Shown: positions 8,371 to 16,609 of the stretch, piece by piece | Position numbering within the stretch: the stretch's first letter is position 1 | Layout: each line of letters begins with the position of its first letter | Assembly: GCA_944388405.1 (NCBI GenBank) | Contig: CALXIQ010000021.1 | Location: 1-55,232 of the forward strand | DNA length: 55,232 nucleotides | From: an uncultured Ruminococcus sp. | GTDB taxonomy: Bacteria > Bacillota > Clostridia > Oscillospirales > Ruminococcaceae | Direction: 5' to 3' | Program-made: the position numbers and the translations under genes | Notes under the pieces: model-generated | The model's input: only the letters and a program-made list of their open reading frames with translations | What the model was told of the DNA's origin: nothing | Databases searched by the model: none

Positions 8371-10059
8371 TCAGGACTGTTCTCCGCCGTTTTCCGCAAG
8401 GAATTGTTCGGTGTCAAGCGGATAGTTCTTCAAATCAGGCAGCTCATCTAAGGTCAGCACCCTTTCGCTGTTGTAGATTTTATTCCACATCTCAAGGGAA
8501 GTGTATTCGCCCGAAAGCTGCATATCTTTCAAAGTGTACTCGCCGTTCCATGTTGAGAACCAAGCCCATCTTGAGCCGTCGCTGAAAGCAGCATCGGGGT
8601 CAAACAGCGCACCGTTTTCTGTCATTGCAATAATCTTGTTAGTATCGGTAACAGACTTCATAAGGTCGTATATATCCTTCTGAGAAGATGTATCCTGAGG
8701 ATCTGCATAAATATCGTAGCCGATTATGTCAACATACTCATCGCCCGGATAATATGTGGGATCCTGTCCGTTCCATACCCAGATAAGGTTGTTGATGTTG
8801 TGAACGTTTGTAAGTCTGTCATACATAAGCTGCCACAGCTCTATGTATGCGTCAGCTCCCGACGAGCCCCACCAGAACCAGGGGTTCTTCCACTGAGGAT
8901 CTCCGCCGCCCTCGTGGAGAGGTCTCCACAGAATAGGCACGTGGTGGTCGTCAAGATTCATCAGTATTTCCGCAATTGCATCTATATCTCTTATGAGATA
9001 ATCGTAACCCTCGGGGTCTGAGCCGTCAAGGGCAGCCGAAAGGCTGAAATTTGTGGCGTCGGAATAGAAGCCTTCCCACCATGCCGCGCCGTTATAATTC
9101 AGATACGGCTCGGGAGCGTTCCAGTGCCAGCACATCGACACAATTCCGCCCTCGTTTTGCCACCAGTCTATCGCCTGCTGAGGAACAACCGCGCCGCCGC
9201 CGGAGCCGTTTGCCACACGGCTGGGTGAGGATTCAATCAAATCAAGTCCCAGAATAGCGGGATATTTTCCCGTGTTCTTGTTAATTTCCTTTAACTCACG
9301 GCTGTCCATGGCGAAAAAGCTGGAATTGTTTGAGGTATACTGTCCCGAAATGGTGTATTTTCCGTAAACGTCGGTCAGGAAGTTGTAAAGACGTCTTGTT
9401 TCCTCGCTGGCATTGGGATTGCTAAGGGTATTACTTACCTCATACTGGGAAAGGTCAAGCTCCTTCGCGGGGGTAATCACAATGCTGTCGATATAGCACT
9501 GACCGTCGGAAGCGGCAATTCCTATAGTATGAGTTCCCTCCTCGATAAGCACGTTTGACGCAACGTTCTCGCCAAACTGCTCGGTGTTTGTTTTAAAAGA
9601 AGTAAGGGAAGCTCCGTCAACGGTGATAAGGTTTGAAACACCCAGCTTATCGGCTGCGGCGATAAGTGTTATATCAAAGCTTCCACCGCCCTCTATTTCA
9701 ACCTCAAACTCAACCCCATCTCCCTCGGCGGCAATGGAAACAAAGCCTTCGCCGGTGTATTCGCCCAGGAAGTTCTGGTCAAGCACAGTGGCTGTGCCCA
9801 GAAGCTCGCCGTCCTCCGCCTCAGCCTCAAACCTGAAATCAGCGGGAGCGTTATTTTCGTTGGGAACGTCCGACAAATCAAGGTCGCCCAGCGTTTCAAC
9901 TACGGGAGCTGTGGTGATGGTTTGCCTTGTGGTGGTAGACGCTGTGGTCTCCCCCGTCGATTCGGCGTCGGATGAATCGTCGTTTGAACAGCCTGCCAAT
10001 GCTGCGGTAAGCGTCATTGCAGTAAAGAATGACACAATCCTTTTTGCACACAGATTCAT
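8371..10059 (-). CDS. Secreted GH26 beta-mannanase lipoprotein with CBM35-like module
   Basis: Extracellular, membrane-anchored endo-beta-1,4-mannanase for mannan or galactomannan. The 562-residue product has a lipoprotein signal with lipobox LAGC (Cys24) and a Ser/Thr linker. A beta-sandwich carbohydrate module of CBM35 type follows (about 73-200), then the GH26 barrel (about 213-545). The acid/base glutamate is E383 in WRPLHEGGG and the nucleophile is E481 in MTENG. ATG 10059 follows AAGGAGA by about eight bases; a 19-codon upstream extension would spoil the signal peptide. Promoter and three AACGTT-centred palindromes suggest control by a LacI-family regulator. The last codons and stop lie inside a dispersed-repeat tail. 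A paralogue is at 23312. Confidence 0.93.
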   Translation of the reverse strand: MNLCAKRIVSFFTAMTLTAALAGCSNDDSSDAESTGETTASTTTRQTITTAPVVETLGDLDLSDVPNENNAPADFRFEAEAEDGELLGTATVLDQNFLGEYTGEGFVSIAAEGDGVEFEVEIEGGGSFDITLIAAADKLGVSNLITVDGASLTSFKTNTEQFGENVASNVLIEEGTHTIGIAASDGQCYIDSIVITPAKELDLSQYEVSNTLSNPNASEETRRLYNFLTDVYGKYTISGQYTSNNSSFFAMDSRELKEINKNTGKYPAILGLDLIESSPSRVANGSGGGAVVPQQAIDWWQNEGGIVSMCWHWNAPEPYLNYNGAAWWEGFYSDATNFSLSAALDGSDPEGYDYLIRDIDAIAEILMNLDDHHVPILWRPLHEGGGDPQWKNPWFWWGSSGADAYIELWQLMYDRLTNVHNINNLIWVWNGQDPTYYPGDEYVDIIGYDIYADPQDTSSQKDIYDLMKSVTDTNKIIAMTENGALFDPDAAFSDGSRWAWFSTWNGEYTLKDMQLSGEYTSLEMWNKIYNSERVLTLDELPDLKNYPLDTEQFLAENGGEQS

Positions 10060-10086
10060 ATTTATTCTCCTTACAGTTAAATAATT

Positions 10087-10094
10087 AAACGTTT
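10087..10094. promoter_or_regulatory. LacI-type half of the mannanase operator set (downstream site)
   Basis: AAACGTTT, centred about 35 bases downstream of the predicted start point and before the ribosome site. It has the same core as the two upstream sites, so a repressor bound here could block elongation or loop with them. Confidence 0.45.
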
Positions 10095-10130
10095 TTATTT
10101 TACAGTAGTTATACACTACTACTTAGGTAC

Positions 10131-10159
10131 ATTTTATACCCACTTTTTAACCTTGTCAA
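10131..10159 (-). promoter_or_regulatory. Promoter of the first mannanase gene
   Basis: On the minus strand TTGACA, 17-base spacer, TAAAAT, about 70 bases before the start codon. Confidence 0.7.
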
Positions 10160-10205
10160 TATTCTTTATAAAGCCTTTATTTGTTTTTACAATCAGTTCA
10201 AAACT

Positions 10206-10235
10206 GAAAACGTTTTCCCATAAACTTAAACGTTT
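10206..10235. promoter_or_regulatory. Paired AACGTT palindromes upstream of the mannanase promoter
   Basis: GAAAACGTTTTC is a perfect 12-bp palindrome at 10206-10217 and AAACGTTT at 10228-10235 is a second site, with centres 20 bases (about two helical turns) apart. Such sites suit LacI/GalR-family proteins, including CcpA-like regulators. No lacI-type gene is in the window. Confidence 0.5.
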
Positions 10236-10256
10236 GCGTAAATTTACGCTTTAAAG

Positions 10257-11120
10257 TTACTTTCTCAGTATCTTTTTATACACCCATTTGGTAACTCCCG
10301 ATGGCAGCACAAACATTCCAAGCTGAGCTATGCAGGGAACAACCATATCCGTAAGGGAGGAAAATCCCGATTTGTGGATAATGCGTCTTACATTGATAAA
10401 TCCTTTGGTCTGCTGCCAGCTTCCACGCTTTTTAAAATCATTGTCCGAAATGCGATATCTTACCAGCGGTTCGGGAATATTACGTCCTACCGCTCCGTCT
10501 TGCAGCATCCTTACAATAAATTCATAATCCTCGCACAGCCTTATATCGGAATAACCACCGACTCTTTGAGCCGTCGACTTTTTAAAGGCGATGGTCTGCC
10601 TGTTAAATGGATTGCGGCGTCTTGCATACTTTAATATCTGCTCATGACTGACGGGCGTTTTCTTTATGCTTACCGTTTCACCCGTCTCGCTGTCAAACTC
10701 CTCCGCAAAAGTTCCCACAATATCAAGCTCGGGATGATTGGAAAACATAATAAGCTGTTTTGCGCAGCGGCTTGGCAGCGAAATATCATCGGAATCCATT
10801 TTAACGATTATAGGACAGGTGCAGGCGTTTATTCCGGCGTTGTTAGCCCTTCCCACGCCTACATTCTCATCAATTCTTATTATTTTTATTATATCTTTAA
10901 ATTCGCTCTGAAAGGATTTTGCAATTATATTAAGCTCGCAGGTCAGCTTTCCATCGCACACCAGCACAAGCTCGTCGGGCGGATATGTCTGAAGCAGCAT
11001 ACTTTCCAGACTTTCGTTAAGGTTTTCGGGAAGCTCCTTATCATACACCGTCATAAGAACGCTGTAAGGAAAAAGCCGATACTTTTTTCTTTCGGTTGCG
11101 ATGTCAAATCCCTCCCACAA
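10257..11120 (-). CDS. Family 2 glycosyltransferase
   Basis: Cytoplasmic, membrane-associated GT-A fold transferase that would add a sugar from a nucleotide donor during capsule or wall polysaccharide assembly. The product of about 287 residues has the opening strand YSVLMTVYDKELPENLNESLESM, the ENVGVGRANNAGI segment, the metal-binding MDSDDISLPSR and a C-terminal CEDYEFIVRML acceptor-side motif. The start is uncertain. TTG 11120 is the first in-frame candidate, but a strong GGGAGGG site sits seven bases before an in-frame ATC codon (residue 7). The next ATG would delete the first strand. It is divergent from the sugar-phosphate transferase gene at 11461, which fits a surface-polymer role. 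Confidence 0.88.
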   Translation of the reverse strand: MWEGFDIATERKKYRLFPYSVLMTVYDKELPENLNESLESMLLQTYPPDELVLVCDGKLTCELNIIAKSFQSEFKDIIKIIRIDENVGVGRANNAGINACTCPIIVKMDSDDISLPSRCAKQLIMFSNHPELDIVGTFAEEFDSETGETVSIKKTPVSHEQILKYARRRNPFNRQTIAFKKSTAQRVGGYSDIRLCEDYEFIVRMLQDGAVGRNIPEPLVRYRISDNDFKKRGSWQQTKGFINVRRIIHKSGFSSLTDMVVPCIAQLGMFVLPSGVTKWVYKKILRK

Positions 11121-11460
11121 GCTGCAATGCAGCTATACTTACTAATAAGTATATCAGACATTCATAATTTTGTCAAATGTTTTTTACTGCATTTTGAGCT
11201 TGTTTATAATGTTATGCCCTACATCTTGATTTTAGGAAAATTTTATGTAAAATACTTTCCATTTTTTATTTTAATGCGGCAAGGCTGGATACAATATACT
11301 GTTTTTGATGTTAATTTATTGTAAATCGTTCATAACGCTTGATTATACCGAAAATGTGTGTTATACTGTATATCGACAAGACAAGTATGAGAAATATCCG
11401 TTGACAAAAGGATAACCTTCGGATAGCCTTCGGCTTAAATGAAAGGAGCGCGAAACGACA
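11121..11460. other. Divergent control region of two polysaccharide genes
   Basis: AT-rich non-coding sequence holding the promoter of the sugar transferase at 11339-11367. After that promoter is GGATAACCTTCGGATAGCCTTCGGC, in which GGATA..CCTTCGG is directly duplicated. No RNA gene or operator is recognised. Confidence 0.45.
11339..11367 (+). promoter_or_regulatory. Promoter of the polyprenyl sugar transferase gene
   Basis: TTGATT, 17-base spacer, TATACT, about 95 bases before the GTG start. Confidence 0.6.
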
Positions 11461-12870
11461 GTGAAAAACAAAGAGCAGTTTAAAAGACTACTGATTTTTC
11501 TTGCCGTTTTGATTATTGTTGCGGCATTTTCAAAGGCGTTTGCTTACGTATGGTATGGATATTACAACAGCAATATGCTTGACCCATTCTGGAGAAGAGG
11601 AAACATACTGCTGATTATTATTTACGCTTTGGTGTATGTGCTTGTAACAAGAAGCGTGAGCGGATTCAACGTATCCTACCTGAAAACCGGCGCCTTGTTC
11701 GGCTCACAGGTTTTAGGCATAATGGTGACAAACGTTATAACCTACGTTCAGATAAGCCTTATCGGACGAGGACGACTGGACGCCTTGCCGATGATGGCGC
11801 TTACGGCAGCTGAGCTGGCATTCGCATTTGTGTGGTGCTTTTGCTTTAACAAGCTGTTTACAAAGCTATATCCGCCCAGAAGAATGATTATAATCTATGG
11901 CAACACCGCTGCAAGAGAGCTTGTTCAGAAAATGAGCAATCGTCAGGATAAATACATCATCTGTTCCTCCATAAGCTGCGACGAGGACATTGAGGTTATA
12001 AAGGAGGAGATTTTAAAGCACGAAGCGGTTATAATCTCCGACGTTCCCAGCCAGCTTCGCAACATGCTTTTGAAATTCACCCTTGACCATTCAATCAGAG
12101 CTTACATAAACCCCAAGCTTTCGGATATAATCATCAGAGGAGCAGAGGAATTTCATCTTTTTGATACGCCGCTGCTGCTCAGCAGAAACGACGGTCTAAC
12201 CTTTGAAAAGGCGTTTGCAAAACGTTTTATGGATTTGCTGCTGGCAACTGCCGCTTTTGTGGTGGCGTCACCCTTTATGCTGATAACGGCTGTAGCCATA
12301 AAGCTTTACGACCGCGGACCTGTGCTTTATTCGCAGGAAAGGCTTACTGTAAACGGCAAGGTATTTAAGGTATATAAGTTCCGCAGCATGATTGTAGACG
12401 CAGAAAAGGACGGAGTAGCAAGGCTTGCAAAAAAGCATGACGACCGTATCACTCCCGTGGGGAGAATTATAAGAAAGGTGCGTATAGACGAGCTTCCTCA
12501 GCTTTTGAACATTCTCAAAGGGGATATGTCCTTTGTGGGTCCACGTCCCGAGCGTCCCGAGCTTGCGGAAAAATATGAGGAAACAATGCCCGAGTTCCGC
12601 TACAGACTTAAAGTAAAAGCAGGACTTACCGGCTACGCTCAGGTTATGGGAAAATACAACACCACCCCCTATGACAAGCTCAAGCTTGACCTTATGTACA
12701 TCGAACAGCAGTCTATGCTGCTGGATTTGAAAATAATGCTTATGACAATAAAGACCTGCTTTGTTCCCGAAGCGACGGAGGGCGTTTCAAATTCCGAAGA
12801 GCTTGAAACCCACCGTCAGGAGCATCCTCAACGAGCCAAGGAGGAGCTTGACAAAATTCTCAAGCCTTAG
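11461..12870 (+). CDS. Polyprenyl glycosylphosphotransferase (exopolysaccharide initiating sugar transferase)
   Basis: Membrane enzyme that loads the first sugar-1-phosphate onto undecaprenyl phosphate for exopolysaccharide or capsule. The 469-residue product has four predicted N-terminal helices (about 1-140), a cytoplasmic Rossmann-like segment beginning RRMIIIYGNTAAREL, another helix (about 260-282) and a C-terminal bacterial sugar transferase domain. That domain carries KVYKFRSM, RKVRIDELPQLLNIL, GDMSFVGPRPERPEL and KAGLTGYAQV. The GTG start follows AAAGGAGC by eleven bases. No other polysaccharide genes follow in the same direction, so it may act with genes elsewhere. Strong family call; sugar unknown. 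Confidence 0.92.
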   Translation: MKNKEQFKRLLIFLAVLIIVAAFSKAFAYVWYGYYNSNMLDPFWRRGNILLIIIYALVYVLVTRSVSGFNVSYLKTGALFGSQVLGIMVTNVITYVQISLIGRGRLDALPMMALTAAELAFAFVWCFCFNKLFTKLYPPRRMIIIYGNTAARELVQKMSNRQDKYIICSSISCDEDIEVIKEEILKHEAVIISDVPSQLRNMLLKFTLDHSIRAYINPKLSDIIIRGAEEFHLFDTPLLLSRNDGLTFEKAFAKRFMDLLLATAAFVVASPFMLITAVAIKLYDRGPVLYSQERLTVNGKVFKVYKFRSMIVDAEKDGVARLAKKHDDRITPVGRIIRKVRIDELPQLLNILKGDMSFVGPRPERPELAEKYEETMPEFRYRLKVKAGLTGYAQVMGKYNTTPYDKLKLDLMYIEQQSMLLDLKIMLMTIKTCFVPEATEGVSNSEELETHRQEHPQRAKEELDKILKP

Positions 12871-12884
12871 GTAAGCGTATGATA

Positions 12885-12930
12885 CAAGCTGTGCGTTTCG
12901 GAAGCGACAACGAACAGCTTGATTTTTTTT
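12885..12930 (+). terminator. Terminator of the sugar transferase gene
   Basis: CAAGCTGT/ACAGCTTG stem followed by eight T, ending directly at the AAGGAG ribosome site of the next gene. The GNAT gene therefore depends on read-through or a promoter I cannot see. Confidence 0.75.
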
Positions 12931-12943
12931 AAGGAGAATAACA

Positions 12944-13492
12944 ATGAGTGTCACATTAAAAAGAGCAGACAAAAAATCCGCCGATTATGTTAAAATCAAA
13001 AAGCTTTACAAACAAGCTTTTCCGTCTGAGGAAAGAGCGCCGTTTTTTCTGCTGGCGTTAAAAGCCAAGAAAGACTGTGCCGACTTCTGGGCGCTTTACG
13101 ACGGCGATAAGTGGGTAGGGCTTATGTATGTAGTAAGCCGGGGCGATTTATCCTACATTTTTTACTTTGCGGTTTCTCAGTCTGAAAGAGGAAAGGGTTA
13201 CGGAAGTCAGGCGCTGCAGGCGGCAAAGGAGCATTACAAAGGTCGCAAGCTGTTTCTTGCCATAGAGCAGCTTGACCCCAATGCGGAAAACTACCAGGAG
13301 AGGGTAAAGCGCAAGGCGTTTTATCAGAAAAACGGCTTTGAACCCCTTAATCAGAAGCTGCAGGAAGCCACCATAGTTTACGAGCTGCTGGGCATCGGCG
13401 GCAGGGTGGAGCCGGAGGAATACCACCTTATGATGAAAAATTACATGGGCAGAATTTTAAGCAGGCTTGTGGTAGTAAGAATTCTCGACTGA
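12944..13492 (+). CDS. GNAT family N-acetyltransferase
   Basis: Acetyl-CoA-dependent transferase of unknown acceptor. The 182-residue product has the GNAT core: a strand GLMYVVSRGDLSYIFYFAVSQSERGKGYGSQAL, where QSERGKGYG is the pyrophosphate-binding motif A (about 77-85). LFLAIEQLDPNAENY and the KNGFEPL segment typical of motif B follow. ATG 12944 has AAGGAG at ideal spacing. It is followed after 23 bases by an esterase gene with its own AAGGAGG site, so the GNAT and esterase genes may be co-transcribed. Confidence 0.85.
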   Translation: MSVTLKRADKKSADYVKIKKLYKQAFPSEERAPFFLLALKAKKDCADFWALYDGDKWVGLMYVVSRGDLSYIFYFAVSQSERGKGYGSQALQAAKEHYKGRKLFLAIEQLDPNAENYQERVKRKAFYQKNGFEPLNQKLQEATIVYELLGIGGRVEPEEYHLMMKNYMGRILSRLVVVRILD

Positions 13493-13515
13493 CAACTTTA
13501 AAGGAGGTTTAATTT

Positions 13516-14337
13516 ATGGACAAGTTTAAAAGCCTGATTGTGACATTCCCCCCTGAGGAAATATTTGAAAAGCGTGAAAGCGTAAAATACGGGAAGTTTA
13601 AGCGCTATACCTATCATTCAACCATCACCGGTAAGGAAGCTCCCGTAAACGTAATGCTTCCCCCAAACTACAGCGAGGACAAAAAATATCCTGTGCTGTA
13701 CGCCCTTCACGGCTATTACAACGACCAGGACTGGATAACCCGTGACATCGGCTGCATTGACGTCATGCTTTCGAACCTTTACGCCGACGGCGACGCCAAA
13801 GAGATGATTGTGGTAAGCCCCTATATTTTCTGCACCAAAGAGGACAGACTGTGCACTGAAATGAGCCTTGAAAACTCCCTTTGCTATGACAACTTCATAA
13901 ACGAGCTTCTCGCCGACCTTATGCCCTTTATCGAAAGCAGCTTTTCCGTTGCGACGGGCAGAGAAAACACCGCAATAACAGGTTTTTCCATGGGTGGAAA
14001 GGAATCGCTGTTCACAGGCTTCACCCACCCTGAGCTGTTTGGATACATCGGGGCTGCCTGCCCTGCGCCGGGACTTGTGCCCGTTGCCGATTCCCTTGAC
14101 CAGCACCCCGGTCAGCTTAGAGAGGAGCAGCTGAAATTCGAGGATAATCCCCCTTATCTGCTGCTGATAAGCTACTCGGACGACGACCTGTCGGTAACAA
14201 CCTTCCCTGCCAGCTACTGCAGCATAATGGACAAAAACGACACAAAACATCTGGTGCATCACATGACCGACACCGGTCACGACCACACCAGTGTAAGACC
14301 TCATTTTTACAACTTGTGCCGTATGATTTTTAATTAA
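13516..14337 (+). CDS. Cytoplasmic CE1-like esterase (alpha/beta hydrolase)
   Basis: Putative serine esterase of the esterase-D/CE1 type, the group including feruloyl and acetyl-xylan esterases. The 273-residue product shows YPVLYALHGYYNDQDW, the nucleophile elbow GFSMGGKES and a C-terminal GHDHTS holding the likely catalytic histidine. No signal peptide is visible, unlike the neighbouring paralogue at 14375, to which it is clearly alignable throughout. ATG 13516 follows AAGGAGGT. Beside mannan genes, deacetylation of imported manno-oligosaccharides is an attractive but unproven role. Confidence 0.85.
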   Translation: MDKFKSLIVTFPPEEIFEKRESVKYGKFKRYTYHSTITGKEAPVNVMLPPNYSEDKKYPVLYALHGYYNDQDWITRDIGCIDVMLSNLYADGDAKEMIVVSPYIFCTKEDRLCTEMSLENSLCYDNFINELLADLMPFIESSFSVATGRENTAITGFSMGGKESLFTGFTHPELFGYIGAACPAPGLVPVADSLDQHPGQLREEQLKFEDNPPYLLLISYSDDDLSVTTFPASYCSIMDKNDTKHLVHHMTDTGHDHTSVRPHFYNLCRMIFN

Positions 14338-14374
14338 AAGCCATAAAAATATTAAATTTAAAGGAGAATAAGCT

Positions 14375-15349
14375 ATGAGGAAAAAGCATAATCGGTTAAT
14401 GCTTGCGGCAGCTGCCGCTGCAATCCTTCTGACAAGCTGCGGCTCTTCGTCGGACGTCACCAGCACCGATGAAACAACAGCTGCAAGCAGCACCGTATCA
14501 GAAAACACAAACGTTGAGGAGGTATCGTATATGGAAAAATACAAAGATCTCATCACGGAACTTCCACCGGAGGAGATATTTGAAAGACGTGAAAATATTG
14601 AGTATGCCGAATTTGAAAAATACTCATACTATTCCACAACCGCTGAGAGAGATACATTTGTAAATGTGCTTCTTCCTCCTGATTATTCTGAGGATAAGGA
14701 ATATCCCGTACTTTATGTTCTTCACGGCTACTATGATAATGAAGACTGGATGGCGAGGGATACTGTAGGAATAAGCACCATGCTTTCAAATCTTTATGCG
14801 GATGGCGAGGCTGAGGAAATGATAGTTGTAAGCCCCTACATTTTCTGCAGCAAAGAGCTTGCAACCTGCACAGGAATGAATCTTACCAACTCTTTATGCT
14901 ATGATAATTTCATAAACGACCTTACCACAGACCTTATGCCGTTTATCGAAAGCACTTTCTCCGTTGCAAATGGTAGGGAAAACACGGCTATCACCGGTTT
15001 TTCAATGGGTGGCAGAGAATCGCTGTTCATAGGTTTTCAGCACCCGGAGCTGTTTGGATATATCGGCTCGGTCTGTGCTGCACCCGGACTTGTTCCCGTG
15101 CCCAATTCCGCCGACCATCCGGGTCAGATGAGCGAAGCTGAAATGATATTTGAGGAAAATTCGCCGTATCTGCTGCTTATCAGCTATTCAAATTCCGATG
15201 GTGTGGTGGGAACATTTCCACAGAATTATTGCAGTATAATGGACAATAACGGCACAGAGTATTTAGTACATGAGATGTCCTCTACAGGTCACGATCACAC
15301 CAGCGTAAAACCACATCTTTACAATTTCTGCCGCATGATATTTTTTTAA
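14375..15349 (+). CDS. Secreted CE1-like esterase lipoprotein, tandem paralogue
   Basis: Paralogue of the preceding gene with an added lipoprotein signal: MRKKHNRLMLAAAAAAILLTSCG with lipobox LTSC, then a Ser/Thr-rich linker to about residue 50. The hydrolase domain carries YPVLYVLHGYYDNEDW, GFSMGGRES and GHDHTS. The product is 324 residues and should act outside the membrane. ATG 14375 follows AAGGAG. The spacing of 37 bases and the shared strand suggest co-transcription with the cytoplasmic copy. Together they suggest one ester removed outside and again inside the cell. A dispersed-repeat copy begins four bases after the stop codon. Confidence 0.86.
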   Translation: MRKKHNRLMLAAAAAAILLTSCGSSSDVTSTDETTAASSTVSENTNVEEVSYMEKYKDLITELPPEEIFERRENIEYAEFEKYSYYSTTAERDTFVNVLLPPDYSEDKEYPVLYVLHGYYDNEDWMARDTVGISTMLSNLYADGEAEEMIVVSPYIFCSKELATCTGMNLTNSLCYDNFINDLTTDLMPFIESTFSVANGRENTAITGFSMGGRESLFIGFQHPELFGYIGSVCAAPGLVPVPNSADHPGQMSEAEMIFEENSPYLLLISYSNSDGVVGTFPQNYCSIMDNNGTEYLVHEMSSTGHDHTSVKPHLYNFCRMIFF

Positions 15350-15352
15350 TAT

Positions 15353-15420
15353 CGTTACGCTCACTGACGTTCGCTCCAATTTTGTGGGGACTATCGGTTT
15401 GTCCCCGCTGAGGTAAGTTT
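15353..15420 (-). repeat. Dispersed repeat, A form, copy 2
   Basis: Nearly identical to the copy at 7797. It faces the B copy at 15608 as an inverted pair, with a nested palindrome between them. Both A copies 1 and 2 are followed by a related AGGTTTGCTACA..TTTGTGC segment. Strand is given relative to the B form. Confidence 0.85.
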
Positions 15421-15461
15421 TGTATAGTAGGTAGGTTTGCTACAGAATTTGTGCGGAACTA

Positions 15462-15583
15462 TTTTTGCTCTGTTAATTTGTGCGGCACTATTTTTTCTCT
15501 CGCAGAATTTGCCGTCCCCTACAAGTTCTCGGCAAATTCTGCTGAGCGTTTAAATGGTGGGACACAAATTAACAGAGTAAAAA
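15462..15583. repeat. Nested palindromic element (MITE-like)
   Basis: The outer arms (15462-15482 and 15563-15583) are 21 bases with one mismatch, built on CTCTGTTAATTTGTG/CACAAATTAACAGAG. The inner arms GCAGAATTTGCC (15502-15513) and GGCAAATTCTGC (15531-15542) are a perfect 12-bp stem. The whole 122 bases can fold into a two-storey hairpin. It lies between an inverted pair of dispersed repeats and has no coding capacity. Confidence 0.75.
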
Positions 15584-15607
15584 CAAGTGTATCATCAAAC
15601 TATGCAA

Positions 15608-15695
15608 AAAACCAATGCCCCGACAAACTTCCCTTGACGGTTACGAACTTATAGCCTTCACAAAACGAAGCGAGCACAGCGAGCGGATCGATATT
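15608..15695 (+). repeat. Dispersed repeat, B form, copy 3
   Basis: Carries the diagnostic CCCCGACAAACT, CCTTGACGGTTAC, CACAAAACGAAGCGAGC and GGATCGATATT segments. A terminator follows immediately in place of the GCGCCGTCCG tail of copies 1 and 2. Confidence 0.85.
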
Positions 15696-15736
15696 AAAAA
15701 AACGGACAGCTCCAAAAAGCAGACTGTCCGTTTTTT
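15696..15736 (-). terminator. Bidirectional terminator of the ECF/RpiR operon
   Basis: AAAAACGGACAG pairs with CTGTCCGTTTTTT. Both flanks have A/T runs, so it can stop the minus-strand operon just after the rpiR stop codon and also plus-strand transcripts arriving from the repeat cluster. Confidence 0.85.
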
Positions 15737-15737
15737 A

Positions 15738-16568
15738 TCAGAGCTTTGAGCTGTATTGGGCTTTAAGGCTTCGCACTCTTTCAAGGCGGTTTACCGCATC
15801 GCTGCCCATCTGAGCCGACAGTGCCAGCACCAGTGCATCCACTACCGCAACGGGAGCGGTCATGGAGTGAAATTCGTTTTCCTCTCCACGGTAAACCAGT
15901 AGGTTGATGTCCGCCCGCTGTTCCTCGTCCTGATAGGCTCTGCCGGTAAACAGCAGGGTTTTGTAGCCCGCCTGCTTCTCATAGTCAAGAATCACTCTGC
16001 CCTCTGAGGAAACCTTTGAAAATCCGAAAAGAATCACCAGATCCCCTTCCCCCATCTGAGCCAGCCATTCCAGCAGCTCAGAGCCGCCGGAGGGGATTTT
16101 TTGAACGTCAATGCCTATCCTGCGCAGACGAAACTCCAGCAGCTGAGCAGGGGCACGGGAAGCGTTTTTTACGTAAATAAACACACGCCTTGCTGTGTGA
16201 ATTGCCTCCACCGCATTGTCAAACTCGCTGCGGTCAAGCAGCTCCAGCGTTTTTTTCAGATTGTACTGCTGCTGTTCAAGGCAGAAGGTGAGGAAGTCAT
16301 CGCTTTCCGCCTGCAGAGTGTTGGCAAGCTTTCTGGCAGCCCCCTTTTGCACCGTCTGCTCCATAATGACACGTTTTAGGTGCTTGAAATCACAGCAGCC
16401 CACATGACGGGCAAATCGTGAAATGGTGGCCTCCGATACAGTCAGCGCATCAGATAGCTGACCGATGGACATAAACAGAAATTCGTCCCGGTGGCTTGCA
16501 ATATATTCTATAATCGACTGCTCGGTGGCAGTCAGCTTTTCAGGGGTCTGAGGTAGAGTAAAATACAT
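15738..16568 (-). CDS. RpiR/MurR family regulator (HTH plus SIS domain)
   Basis: Transcription regulator that usually senses a phosphorylated sugar through its SIS domain. The 276-residue product has an N-terminal RpiR helix-turn-helix (about 1-77; IGQLSDALTVSEATISRFARHVG). The SIS domain occupies about 110-250, with SGGSELLEWLAQMGEGDLVILFGFS. ATG 16568 follows AAAGGAG. As the last gene of the ECF/PHP operon it is probably its local regulator, so its ligand may be the imported compound or its phosphorylated product. A candidate operator lies upstream of the operon (20953-20984). Confidence 0.9.
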   Translation of the reverse strand: MYFTLPQTPEKLTATEQSIIEYIASHRDEFLFMSIGQLSDALTVSEATISRFARHVGCCDFKHLKRVIMEQTVQKGAARKLANTLQAESDDFLTFCLEQQQYNLKKTLELLDRSEFDNAVEAIHTARRVFIYVKNASRAPAQLLEFRLRRIGIDVQKIPSGGSELLEWLAQMGEGDLVILFGFSKVSSEGRVILDYEKQAGYKTLLFTGRAYQDEEQRADINLLVYRGEENEFHSMTAPVAVVDALVLALSAQMGSDAVNRLERVRSLKAQYSSKL

Positions 16569-16609
16569 ATTCTGCTCCTTTTTATGAAAGTATTTATTAC
16601 GAAGTGGGG

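Noticed and set aside
13618..14556. Long open frame of 312 codons on the minus strand
   Set aside because: It lies antisense to two clear esterase genes, has no ribosome site and no recognisable domain; it is a shadow of the codon bias.
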